Of a stretch of DNA of 64,000 nucleotides, positions 16,778-24,885 are shown one piece after another. The stretch spans positions 34,372-98,371 of the forward strand of contig JBKJNY010000212.1 of NCBI GenBank assembly GCA_046593355.1, in the 5' to 3' direction. The first letter of the stretch is position 1; each line of letters begins with the position of its first letter. The notes beneath the pieces are model-generated. The model saw only the letters and a program-made list of their open reading frames with translations. It did no database searches and was not told where the DNA came from. The position numbers and the translations under genes were made by a program. The stretch is from SXOA01 sp046593355. Its GTDB lineage: Bacteria; Planctomycetota; Planctomycetia; Pirellulales; Pirellulaceae.

Positions 16778-18172
16778 ATGAGCGACGTCTGGAATCTCCG
16801 CCGCACCTGCCCCCAGTTTCGCCGCTTGGAAACGAGCCAGGCGAGCAGGCGAGGTTTTCTTCATGCGGGCGTAATCGGCACGGCTGGATTGTCTTTGGCG
16901 AACCTGCTCAGAAGCGAAGCGGCGGCGGCTCCGATAGCGACGCAGGACAAGGCAAAAAACAACGTCATCATTTTGTGGATGCGGGGGGGGCCCAGCCACA
17001 TCGACATGTGGGACACCAAGCCGGACGCGCCGGCGGAGTTCCGCGGCGAATTCGGGACTATGAGCACGAACGTGGCGGGGATTCAACTCACTGACATGCT
17101 GCCGCACTGCTCCAAAATTATGGACAAGTGGTCCATCATCCGCAGCCTGAACCACGGTGACGCCGGCCACAGCACGGGGGATCAGCTTTGCTTCACCGGT
17201 TACGGCCCCGGCATCGCTCCCGATGAAAACGCCCACCCCAGTTGCGGCAGTATCACCGCCGAACAGCTCGGCAGGCTCAACCCGCGGCTGCCGGCGTATG
17301 TGATGATTCCGCGAATGGTCCCCGGCACCGGCTCGGCCTACCTCGGCGTCTCTTGCAAGCCTTTCGAGACGCAGGCCGACCCCGCCACGGCCGGCCCATT
17401 TAAGGTGCAGAATTTTGAGATGGCCGCAGGGCTCTCCGTCAATCGGCTCGGCGACCGGCAGAGCCTGCTCTCCGGCCTCGACAAGCTCCGCCGCGAAGCC
17501 GACGCCAGCGGCAAAATGGCGGGACTCGACCGCTTTGGACAAAAAGCCTACGACATGCTCTGCTCCCCCGAGGCCCAGAAGGCGTTCGACCTCGACGCCG
17601 AGCCGCAGAAGGTTCGAGACCGCTACGGCTTCATGCCCGCGTGGGATCCCGGCGCGAGCAACCGCTGCGGCGCTCCCGCCTGGAGCCAGCGGATGCTGCT
17701 TGCCCGCCGCCTCGTCGAAGCCGGTGTACGGATGGTGACGGTGGATCTCCGCTGGTGGGACACGCACGTCAAAGGGTTCGAGTCGCTCAGGCTCGGCTTC
17801 TTGCCCCGCTGGGATTTGGCCTACTCCGCCTTGATTGAGGATCTGCACGAGCGAGGGCTGCTGGAAAAGACACTCGTCGTCGCCTGGGGAGAATTCGGTC
17901 GCACGCCGCGAGTGAACAACGACGCCGGCCGCGACCATTACCCCAATGTCTTCAGTGCCGCCATTGCCGGCGGCAAGGTGAAGGGGGGCCGCGTCATCGG
18001 AGCTTCTGATAGTCACGGGGCGTTCCCGAAAGACAATCCCAAATCGCCCCTCGACGTGCTGGCCACCATCTACGATCATCTCGGCATCGACGCCAAAAAG
18101 CAGTATCTTAATGATGCTGGCCGGCCGATCACCGTCCTTCCCGGCGGCGAGCCGATCAAGGAACTGTTCTAG
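16778..18172 (+). CDS. DUF1501 family protein, Tat-exported
   Basis: 464 residues. The twin-arginine signal SRRGFLHAG (residues about 24-32) precedes a hydrophobic stretch ending SEAAAAP. The body follows DUF1501, a sulfatase/phosphatase-superfamily relative: ILWMRGGPSHIDMWDTKPDA, NHGDAGHSTGDQLCFTGY, WGEFGRTPRVNND and GRDHYPN. Members are exported, planctomycete-expanded, and of unknown substrate. It is not paired with a DUF1549/DUF1553 gene here; a DUF1566-like gene follows after 29 bases on the same strand. Confidence 0.9.
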   Translation: MSDVWNLRRTCPQFRRLETSQASRRGFLHAGVIGTAGLSLANLLRSEAAAAPIATQDKAKNNVIILWMRGGPSHIDMWDTKPDAPAEFRGEFGTMSTNVAGIQLTDMLPHCSKIMDKWSIIRSLNHGDAGHSTGDQLCFTGYGPGIAPDENAHPSCGSITAEQLGRLNPRLPAYVMIPRMVPGTGSAYLGVSCKPFETQADPATAGPFKVQNFEMAAGLSVNRLGDRQSLLSGLDKLRREADASGKMAGLDRFGQKAYDMLCSPEAQKAFDLDAEPQKVRDRYGFMPAWDPGASNRCGAPAWSQRMLLARRLVEAGVRMVTVDLRWWDTHVKGFESLRLGFLPRWDLAYSALIEDLHERGLLEKTLVVAWGEFGRTPRVNNDAGRDHYPNVFSAAIAGGKVKGGRVIGASDSHGAFPKDNPKSPLDVLATIYDHLGIDAKKQYLNDAGRPITVLPGGEPIKELF

Positions 18173-18201
18173 AGACGAAAAGTCTTTTCGGGAGTAACGC
18201 C

Positions 18202-18939
18202 ATGCGAGTCGCCATTGCATCCCGCCTCTGCCTGCTGGGCTTGGCCCCTGCGTTGCTTCTGTCCACCGCGCTAGCTCAGGACAAGAAGGACGAGAAGCCC
18301 CGGTTTATCGACCGCGGAGAGTACATCGAAGACACGACCACGAAGCTGTTGTGGCAGAAGGACGGGGCTGCGGCGGGCAAGAAAAATTTTCAGCAAGCGG
18401 CGGAATATGCCAAAGGGCTGAAGCTCGGCAGCCTCAAGGGTTGGCGCGTGCCGACCGCGAAGGAGCTCGCGGGCATTTTCCCAGCCGAGGAGAAGCCATT
18501 CCTCAACTCCAAGTACAATCCTAACATGTGCTGTGCCGGCCCGGTGGAGTTTGCGGCGTTCTGGACCAGCGACCTTGATGCGGGGGATGACTACGCTTTC
18601 GTCTATCAATGGTACGCCAAAGGGGGCGCGAACAATTGCATCGCCAGCAGGAACTTCGTCTACGTCCGCTGCGTGCGCGACATTGCCGGAGTCGATCTGG
18701 CCGCGGCGGCCAAACCAGCCGACGCCAAGGCGGATGCGAAAAAGATCCAGCGTGCCAAAGAATTGATTGCCCAACTCGGGGACGACAAATTTGAGACTCG
18801 TGAGGCGGCGACCAAGGAGTTGCTGGCGATTGCACCGGCCATCGAAGCCCTGATTGCCGACTCGCTCGAGCGGACATCGGATTTTGAGGTGCGCTTGCGG
18901 CTGAAGAGGATTATGGCCGCGATCGTCGGGCAGAAGTGA
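18202..18939 (+). CDS. Secreted DUF1566 (Lcl_C)-like protein with HEAT-like tail
   Basis: 245 residues with a signal peptide (LCLLGLAPALLLSTALAQD). Residues about 33-155 match the DUF1566/Lcl C-terminal pattern: DRGEYIEDTTTKLLWQKD, LKGWRVPTAKELAGIF, FWTSDLDAGDDYAFVYQ and VYVRCVRD. Residues about 175-245 (AKELIAQLGDDKFETREAAT, ELLAI) are one or two HEAT-like helical repeats common in planctomycete secreted proteins. Likely extracytoplasmic recognition or adhesion. It follows the DUF1501 gene closely. Confidence 0.8.
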   Translation: MRVAIASRLCLLGLAPALLLSTALAQDKKDEKPRFIDRGEYIEDTTTKLLWQKDGAAAGKKNFQQAAEYAKGLKLGSLKGWRVPTAKELAGIFPAEEKPFLNSKYNPNMCCAGPVEFAAFWTSDLDAGDDYAFVYQWYAKGGANNCIASRNFVYVRCVRDIAGVDLAAAAKPADAKADAKKIQRAKELIAQLGDDKFETREAATKELLAIAPAIEALIADSLERTSDFEVRLRLKRIMAAIVGQK

Positions 18940-19001
18940 GCCGCTGGGCGTAGAATGAAGAGATGGTAATCAAATCGCCACTTCTCGAAGGTCCGCCGCG
19001 C

Positions 19002-19376
19002 ATGGGAGTCACGCACGTAACGGCCAGGGTTTCCAATCTCGCTCAAGATGCAACCCCCTTTGAAGCGGAGTTCCTCGTCGACACGGGCGCCATCGACTGC
19101 CTCGCACCCAGGGACAAGTTGATTGCGGCCGGGATCAAGCCGGAAGGGAAATCCGTCTACGAATTGGCCGACGGAAGGCCGATCGAGTTTGAGTACGGGT
19201 TCGCGAGAATTTCCTTTCTTGGAAATGAAACCGTCGTGCAGATTATCTTTGGCCCGGAAGAGGCGGAACCATTGCTGGGAGTCGTGGCGCTGGAAAACAC
19301 CGGCGTGATGGTGGACCCGGTTTCGCAAGGCCTAAAACGGATTCACGCCAAGCCGCTGAAGGTGATAAGCGGCTAG
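19002..19376 (+). CDS. Clan AA (retropepsin-like) aspartic protease
   Basis: 124 residues from Met at 19002. The active-site motif FLVDTGAIDCLAP provides the catalytic Asp. The flap and second half (YELADGRPIEFEYGFARISF, PLLGVVALENTGVMVDP) fit the single-domain, dimeric retropepsin fold seen in bacterial clan AA proteins. No signal peptide, so probably cytoplasmic. The biological substrate is unknown. An upstream start at 18963 would add a poorly matching 13 residues. Confidence 0.82.
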   Translation: MGVTHVTARVSNLAQDATPFEAEFLVDTGAIDCLAPRDKLIAAGIKPEGKSVYELADGRPIEFEYGFARISFLGNETVVQIIFGPEEAEPLLGVVALENTGVMVDPVSQGLKRIHAKPLKVISG

Positions 19377-19446
19377 GACGCTTGAGTACGGGACGATATG
19401 CTAAAATCCCGGCGTACGCCTCATTCCACTCAGCACTTCTCCGATC

Positions 19447-19875
19447 ATGCTCGTTCGCGGCGTTCGCGGCGCTACTACCGTCGAAAACAACACGCGGGAT
19501 GAAATCCTCACCGCCACCCGCCAGCTCTTTGCGCTGATGATCCGGCTCAATGGCATTGAGCCGGAAATGGCGGCCAGCGCCATGTTCTCGGTCACGACGG
19601 ACCTGAATGCGGAGTTTCCCGCTCTGGCCGCCCGGCAGCTCGGCTGGCTGGAAGTGCCGCTGCTCTGCACCTACGAAATCGACGTCCCCGGCAGTCTCAA
19701 GAAATGCATCCGCATCCTGGTCAACTGGAACACCGACAAGCCGCAGCGGGACATCAAGCACGTGTACATCAAGGAAGCGGTTCGGCTCCGACCGGATTTA
19801 TCCAAGCTCCCACCCGTCGACTTTGGCGAGCTGGAGAAGTGGATTGGGGAGCAGATGAAACAGTTTGGGAAGTAA
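19447..19875 (+). CDS. aroH: chorismate mutase, AroH type
   Basis: 142 residues, slightly longer than the Bacillus AroH fold. Diagnostic segments are RGVRGATTVENNT (active-site Arg), MAASAMFSVTTDLNAEFPA, RQLGWLEVPLLCTYEIDVPG, ILVNWNT and the HVYIKEAVRLRPDL strand carrying the catalytic Tyr/Arg. It converts chorismate to prephenate as a homotrimer. It stands alone, without tyrA or pheA nearby. ATG at 19447 gives the canonical N-terminus MLVRGVRGATT. Confidence 0.93.
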   Translation: MLVRGVRGATTVENNTRDEILTATRQLFALMIRLNGIEPEMAASAMFSVTTDLNAEFPALAARQLGWLEVPLLCTYEIDVPGSLKKCIRILVNWNTDKPQRDIKHVYIKEAVRLRPDLSKLPPVDFGELEKWIGEQMKQFGK

Positions 19876-19897
19876 GGCGTATGAAATCGAATGCATG

Positions 19898-20026
19898 TGA
19901 CAGAAAAATGGGAGACAGAAAAATATGAATGCGGTTGCTTATAAGCCGCCAACAGCGTGGACGATGTAGTTTCAAAACCTCCACGCTTATTTTCTGTTCA
20001 TTTTTCTGTCCCTCATTTTTCTGTCA
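19898..20026. repeat. Repeat R9 copy A (TGACAGAAAAATGGGAGACAG)
   Basis: Left arm TGACAGAAAAATGGGAGACA and right arm ending CCCTCATTTTTCTGTCA form a 129-base element with inverted ends and a spacer. The second copy (20858-21006) has the same termini. Together they bracket the GxxExxY gene. Confidence 0.8.
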
Positions 20027-20058
20027 CACAGTGAGCTGCGTAAATTGCGAAGAGCGTC

Positions 20059-20850
20059 ATGCCAATCCACCTGCCATTTCCAATTACCGCCTTGGATCAG
20101 GAAGAGTTTGGGAAGATTGCCTACAAGGTGATGGAGGCAGTATTTCGAATTCATCAGGAGCTGGGGCGATTCTTCGACGAGAGCGTTTATCAGACGGCGA
20201 TTGCAACCCAGATGGCCAACGCACAAATGGAGTTTCCTGTCGAAGTTCGCCACGACGGTTTCTGCAAGACATTTTTTCTGGACCTCGTCATTAATCAGTG
20301 CGCGATCTTCGAGCTTAAGACCGCGGACGCCCTTCATCCCATTCACCGGGCACAACTGCTCAACTATCTACTCTTAACCGGATGTCGGCATGGCAAGCTT
20401 GTCAACTTGCGTCCGGAGCGAGTGGAGCACGAGTTTGTCAACTCGACGCTGGAGCATCACGACCGGGTCTGTTTTGAAGTCGATTCCAGGGAGTGGCAAG
20501 AACTCGGCCCCGCCGACCGTCCGTTCCGCCCATGGTTCGAGGCGGCGCTCCGTGATTGGGGAGCCGGTCTGGATCGGCAATTGTACGAAGAATCCGCAAT
20601 TCACTTCTTTGGCGGCCCCGAAGCGGTGAAAGGGCAGGTCGAAGTTCAACTCGCCGAGCATCGTCTTGCCCAGCAACCGGTGCGGCTGGCCTTTCCGAGA
20701 GTTGCCTTGGAAGTCACGACTCTTGATCCGCTGGATCTGCGCCATTTCAATGAACACCTTAGCCGTTTCTTACGTCACAGCTCGCTCAACGCTGTCTGCT
20801 GGATCAACGTGCATCGCAAGAGGGTTAGTTTCCAGACTCTGCGGCGATGA
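20059..20850 (+). CDS. GxxExxY protein (PDDEXK_3-type)
   Basis: 263 residues. The N-terminal half matches the GxxExxY family: AYKVMEAVFRIHQELGR, the namesake-like GRFFDESVY, and FLDLVINQCAIFELKTADAL, whose acidic/E-x-K residues fit a PD-(D/E)xK nuclease-like core, followed by HRAQLLNYLLLTGCRHGKLV. The C-terminal half (about 130 residues) is unusual for the family and ends ALNAVCWINVHRKRVSFQTL. Function is unknown; such genes are often embedded in repeats. It is flanked on both sides by R9 elements. Confidence 0.85.
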   Translation: MPIHLPFPITALDQEEFGKIAYKVMEAVFRIHQELGRFFDESVYQTAIATQMANAQMEFPVEVRHDGFCKTFFLDLVINQCAIFELKTADALHPIHRAQLLNYLLLTGCRHGKLVNLRPERVEHEFVNSTLEHHDRVCFEVDSREWQELGPADRPFRPWFEAALRDWGAGLDRQLYEESAIHFFGGPEAVKGQVEVQLAEHRLAQQPVRLAFPRVALEVTTLDPLDLRHFNEHLSRFLRHSSLNAVCWINVHRKRVSFQTLRR

Positions 20851-20857
20851 TCGGAAC

Positions 20858-21006
20858 TGACAGAAAAATGGAGGACAGAAAAATGAAGACGCAGAAGCAG
20901 CCGAAAATGAATCACTCAGGCTTGCTGAGGACTCAGGCGGATGAAACTCGCCTTCCAGTTTCTCAACCTCTTCTTCTTCATTTTTCTGTCTTCCATTTTT
21001 CTGTCA
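20858..21006. repeat. Repeat R9 copy B
   Basis: Starts TGACAGAAAAATGGAGGACA and ends TTCCATTTTTCTGTCA, 149 bases. Terminal arms match copy A; the spacers differ. Confidence 0.8.
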
Positions 21007-21025
21007 CATCTTTCCGCGATTTCCA

Positions 21026-22354
21026 ATGACGCTCCTCGAGATCCCAGAGTTGCGCGAGCTCGACTCTCGCCAGAGCCTGGTGCGGATTCCGCACGAGGAG
21101 GATGTGCCGCTCACGCCGCGGGTGCGGCAGCTGATTGATACGGCGGAATTTCGGCGGCTGGCGAGGATCAGCCAGCTCGGCCTCGTGAGCCTGGTCTATC
21201 CGGCGGCCAATCACACGCGGTTTGAACATTCGCTCGGCGTCTACCGCACCGCCCTGCTCTTCCTGCGACAGCTTGCCGGCGAGCCGCGGTTTGAGGCGGC
21301 GATTACCCGCGAGGATGCGGAGTGCTTCATCGTCGCGGCTCTGCTGCATGACCTTGGCCACTGGCCGTTTTGCCACCCCATCGAGGACATCCATCTCCCC
21401 GGCGTCCCCAGCCATGAGCTGTTCGCCAACAGCTTTCTGCTCGAAGGGGAAATCGCCGACACGCTCCGGGACGAATGGAACCTGCAGCCGCGGGAAGTGA
21501 CGGCTCTGCTCTCCGACAAGCCACGGGACAACCGGCAGCGGATTCTGCGGAGCATGCTCAGCGGTCCGGTGGACGCGGACAAGCTCGACTACCTGCAGCG
21601 CGACAGCCTGCACTGCGGCGTCCCTTACGGCCGCCACTTCGATCAGCAGCGGCTCATCGGCAGCCTCTGCCTCAACGAGGCGGGGGACGGCCTGGCCATC
21701 CGCGACAAAGGGCGGACCGCGGCGGAGATGCTGGTCTTCGCCCGCTACGTGATGTTCAGCGAAGTCTATTGGCACCACGCCGTCCGCAGCGCCACCGCCA
21801 TGTTGCAGCGGGCTTTCTTCCTGCTCCACGACCAGCTCGACCTCGACCAGCTCTTCCGGCTGTCGGAACACGCCTTCATCTCTTCCTTGCAGCAAGCTGC
21901 CGGCGAAAGCCCCGCGGCGGAGCTTCTGGCGGGCCTGTTCGGTCCCACCCGCCGCCTCTACAAACGGCTGGCAGAGTTCAGCTTTTTCCAAGAGCGGCGG
22001 TGGTACGAGAAAGTCGCCCGCCAGCCGTACTCGTGGCTGACCGCGTGCAGCGAAGCCTTCGCCGCCGCCGCCAGCAAGCGCCTCGGTGGCCGTATCGCTC
22101 CCCACGAAGTGCTGTTCGACGCGCCGCCGGTGAAACGCGAGATCGAATTCAACGTGCAGATCCATTTCCCCAAAGAGCAGTGTTTTCGGCCCCTGGGCGA
22201 AGTCTCCCCCGTCGTCCACACCCTGGCCACCAAGCAGTTCGACGATTACGTGAAGCGGGTCCGCATCTTCGTCCACCCGCGAATTGCCGCGGAAATGCGG
22301 GCGCTGCCGCGAATGGATGAGATTCTCGCGGAAACGCTGCTCACAATGGGGTGA
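21026..22354 (+). CDS. HD-domain phosphohydrolase (dNTPase/SAMHD1-like)
   Basis: 442 residues. The HD metal-binding motifs are ANHTRFEHSLGVYRTA (His), LLHDLGHWPFCHPIED (HD) and SGPVDADKLDYLQRDS (Asp). This arrangement is that of SAMHD1-like hydrolases acting on nucleotides; the N-terminal VRQLIDTAEFRRLARISQLG is typical. The rest (SEHAFISSLQQAAG..., FDDYVKRVRIFVHP) follows family layout. ATG at 21026 follows directly on the R9 repeat. Whether it hydrolyses dNTPs is inferred from the family only. Confidence 0.88.
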   Translation: MTLLEIPELRELDSRQSLVRIPHEEDVPLTPRVRQLIDTAEFRRLARISQLGLVSLVYPAANHTRFEHSLGVYRTALLFLRQLAGEPRFEAAITREDAECFIVAALLHDLGHWPFCHPIEDIHLPGVPSHELFANSFLLEGEIADTLRDEWNLQPREVTALLSDKPRDNRQRILRSMLSGPVDADKLDYLQRDSLHCGVPYGRHFDQQRLIGSLCLNEAGDGLAIRDKGRTAAEMLVFARYVMFSEVYWHHAVRSATAMLQRAFFLLHDQLDLDQLFRLSEHAFISSLQQAAGESPAAELLAGLFGPTRRLYKRLAEFSFFQERRWYEKVARQPYSWLTACSEAFAAAASKRLGGRIAPHEVLFDAPPVKREIEFNVQIHFPKEQCFRPLGEVSPVVHTLATKQFDDYVKRVRIFVHPRIAAEMRALPRMDEILAETLLTMG

Positions 22355-22459
22355 GCTTGTGGCCAGAATTCCCGATTGCCGCTTGAGCTTTGTCCCGCCA
22401 ACTCCCTACACTAAGGGAGTCTTTGCGACCCACCTTTCGCCGCCCGCAAGGAGAATACC

Positions 22460-22708
22460 ATGAGCACCAAGACTTCCTCCTCACTGGTTGACCAGATTGG
22501 AGGTGCCGCAGGCATTGTCTGGCATGCGCTTCATAAAGACGGGCCGATGTCGGTCGCCAAGCTCGTCGAGACCGTCGAACTCAACCGCGACCTCGTCATG
22601 CAAGCCATCGGCTGGCTGGCCCGTGAAGGAAAGCTGCACATCACGGAAACAAAACGGGGACGCATCCTCGCCCTCCGCGAACAATCCAACGGGGACAGCC
22701 AGGCATAG
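22460..22708 (+). CDS. Small winged-helix protein (DUF2582-like)
   Basis: 82 residues. DQIGGAAGIVWHALHKDGPM, SVAKLVETVELNRDLVMQAI and GWLAREGKLHITETKRGRI match the winged-helix DUF2582 proteins, thought to bind DNA or RNA. A strong ribosome site AAGGAG precedes ATG at 22460. It stands alone between the HD gene and a convergent DUF1501 gene. Confidence 0.85.
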   Translation: MSTKTSSSLVDQIGGAAGIVWHALHKDGPMSVAKLVETVELNRDLVMQAIGWLAREGKLHITETKRGRILALREQSNGDSQA

Positions 22709-22735
22709 TCTGCTGAGAAGTCCCGGCTGTTTATT

Positions 22736-24175
22736 TCACGCCAAAATCTCGCTAATCACCCGCCCATGCACATCGGTCAGACGGCGATTGATGCCGTTGT
22801 GCTTCACGCTCAGGCGGGTGTGGTCGATTCCCAGTAGGTGCAGGATCGTCGCGTGCAAATCGTAGCAATAGGTTTTGTTTTCCACTGCTTCGAAGGCAAA
22901 ATCATCGCTCTTGCCGTAGGCGACGCCCGGTTTGATGCCCGCTCCGGCCAGCCAGGTGACAAAGCTCTTGGCATTGTGGTCCCGCCCTGTCGCCCCCTGG
23001 GTGAAGGGGAAACGGCCGAACTCGGTCGTCCAGATAATCAGCGTGTCCTCGAACATTCCTCGGGCCTTCATATCCGCCAGCAACCCGGCAATCGGCCGAT
23101 CCACCTGGCTGGCGATAAAAGGAAGCTCATTGGGGATATCACTGTGATTATCCCAGTTTTTGCTCGCTCCGCCGGTGCCGCTCCAGACTTGCACAAAGCG
23201 AACGCCCCGCTCCAGCATCCGCCGGGCCACGAGGCAGTTGCGGCCGAAAGGTTCGGTGTTCTTGTCGTCCAGGCCGTACAGCTTGTGGGTCTGCTCGGTT
23301 TCGCGGGAGATATCGAGCACTTCCGGCGCGCTGGCCTGCATCTTGGCGGCCAGCTCATAGGAAGCGATACGCGCCTCCAGTCGCGAGTCCCCCGGGTTTT
23401 CGGCCAGGTGCTCGCGATTGAGTTGCTGGAGGAGGCGCAGGCCGTCCGCTTCGCTGGCGGGAGTAATTTCCTTGACAGAGGCGGGAGGAAAGAGGGCGGC
23501 AATGGGCGTGGGGGCGGTGGGCCGGATGACTGTTCCCGCGTGCGCCTGCGGCAGAAATCCGGCGGAAAAATTGCCGACCTGGTTATACGGCAGGCCGCGG
23601 CTGTCCGGCAGTACGACGAAAGCGGGAAGGTTATCGGTCAGCCGCCCCAGGCCATAGGAGAGCCAGGCTCCCAGGCAGGGAAAGCCGGGCTGGATGAAGC
23701 CGGTGTTCTGCATGTAGCTGGCCGGGCCGTGGACGTTGGTTTTGCTGGCCATCGCCATCAGGAAAGCCAGGTCGTCCACGTGGCGGGCGAGGTGCGGAAA
23801 GACGCTGCTGACCCACCGCCCGGACTGGCCATGCTGCTGGAACTCAAACGGCGACTTCATTACCGCCCCCGGCACGCTCGTCGCCGCGGCCGTAATGCCA
23901 AAATCCACCTTCTTTCCATGCTGCTTCTCGAGCTCCGGCTTGTAATCGAAGGTATCCATCTGGCTCGCCCCGCCGTTCATGAACAGTTGCAAGACGCGGC
24001 GAGCCTTGGGGGGATGATGGAGCGGAGGGTTTTGTCCGTTTCCAAGCGCGGACGGGGATTCGCTCTCCGCCAGCAGCGGCTCTTCCGCCAACATTGCGCC
24101 CAATGCCAGCGCGCCAAAGCCGCCGCCCAGGGTGGAAAGGAGGGCGCGGCGGGAAAGCGCTGGGTGGACTTGCAT
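22736..24175 (-). CDS. DUF1501 family protein, Tat-like signal
   Basis: 479 residues from ATG at 24175 (an earlier in-frame start at 24223 adds no family match). The N-terminus MQVHPALSRRALLSTLGGGF carries an Arg pair before a hydrophobic stretch, a twin-arginine-like export signal. Family landmarks include LFMNGGASQMDTFDYKPEL, SVFPHLARHVDDLAFL, RFVQVWSGTGGASKNWDNH, TTEFGRFPF and GATGRDHNAKSF. It has no adjacent PSD1 partner. The stop at 22736 is convergent with the winged-helix gene. Confidence 0.9.
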   Translation of the reverse strand: MQVHPALSRRALLSTLGGGFGALALGAMLAEEPLLAESESPSALGNGQNPPLHHPPKARRVLQLFMNGGASQMDTFDYKPELEKQHGKKVDFGITAAATSVPGAVMKSPFEFQQHGQSGRWVSSVFPHLARHVDDLAFLMAMASKTNVHGPASYMQNTGFIQPGFPCLGAWLSYGLGRLTDNLPAFVVLPDSRGLPYNQVGNFSAGFLPQAHAGTVIRPTAPTPIAALFPPASVKEITPASEADGLRLLQQLNREHLAENPGDSRLEARIASYELAAKMQASAPEVLDISRETEQTHKLYGLDDKNTEPFGRNCLVARRMLERGVRFVQVWSGTGGASKNWDNHSDIPNELPFIASQVDRPIAGLLADMKARGMFEDTLIIWTTEFGRFPFTQGATGRDHNAKSFVTWLAGAGIKPGVAYGKSDDFAFEAVENKTYCYDLHATILHLLGIDHTRLSVKHNGINRRLTDVHGRVISEILA

Positions 24176-24208
24176 GGAGCCATTATAGCATGGGCGCTGG
24201 CCAGTCTT

Positions 24209-24292
24209 GGGTGGCACGCCCACGGCCTTGCGTGGGGGTGTGAACGGTAAGCCATTTCAACACGCCCACGCAAAGCTGTGGGCGTGGCACCC
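24209..24292. repeat. Inverted pair of R6 (GGGTGGCACGCCCACGGC)
   Basis: GGGTGGCACGCCCACGGCCT on the left and the complement CTGTGGGCGTGGCACCC at the right, with about 30 bases between. Half copies of the same motif occur at 13047 and 62029. Confidence 0.8.
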
Positions 24293-24414
24293 GAATGCTG
24301 TTCTTCGTGGTCAGTACAGAAGTAGCGAGATGCGTTATAATGAGGGAACGACGCGGAAGCTCCTGAGATTAGGATGAGACGTTCCGCCGACGATTGACGA
24401 AAGGAACCTAGCCA

Positions 24415-24819
24415 GTGTCTGAAACTCCAATCATACCGCCGAAGTCCAAACATCAACGCCAATCCGAGCTCCGCATGATTTGGCGAAACAAGGGAGCGGA
24501 AGGTATTGAGAGCCTTTTCCTGGAAAAATGCTCTCCCAACGGCAAGCTTCCCGCGCCGGCCATGGCGCCGGCCGAGATGATCCAGGCGATCTTGGATCAT
24601 GAGTTTCCCAAGCCCCCTCCGACCCCCAGCGAAGAGAGAATCGCCAAGGCCGCCCAAGATTGTCTCGTTCTCTGCCGCCGCTCGTCCGCGCCGCTGGCCA
24701 CTTTGGAAAAATTCTCTTCGGACCTGCGGGAGAGTGGCGGCGAATGGACCGACAAGGAAATTGCCGCCGTGGAGGACGGGGTGCGCAGGGGGCTGAATAA
24801 CAAGTTCAATCGGCCGTAG
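24415..24819 (+). CDS. Unrecognised small protein
   Basis: 134 residues from GTG at 24415 with AAGGAA upstream. Charged and helical: KSKHQRQSELRMIWRNKGAE, then a Pro-rich linker MAPAEMIQAILDHEFPKPPP, then IAKAAQDCLVLCRRSSAPLA and KEIAAVEDGVRRGLNNKF. No signal, membrane segment or known domain. It is divergent from the DUF1501 gene at 22736-24175. Probably a real gene, since the frame has a plausible start, ribosome site and coding bias. Confidence 0.6.
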   Translation: MSETPIIPPKSKHQRQSELRMIWRNKGAEGIESLFLEKCSPNGKLPAPAMAPAEMIQAILDHEFPKPPPTPSEERIAKAAQDCLVLCRRSSAPLATLEKFSSDLRESGGEWTDKEIAAVEDGVRRGLNNKFNRP

Positions 24820-24830
24820 CGTTCAAAAAA

Positions 24831-24884
24831 AGTACTCATCTCGCTCCGCGAGATGGTTCCTCACGCGGAGCGTGAGGAGTACTA
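24831..24884. repeat. Double hairpin, family R5
   Basis: AGTACTCATCTCGCTCCGCG with GCGAGATG, then CCTCACGCGGAGCGTGAGG and AGTACTA: two adjacent perfect hairpins. It touches the TAA stop of the DUF1501 gene at 24886. Confidence 0.85.
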
Positions 24885-24885
24885 T

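Noticed and set aside
19898..21006. Possible CRISPR-like spacing of repeats
   Set aside because: Only two copies with inverted ends and a gene between; no regular spacers. No CRISPR array was seen anywhere in the window.
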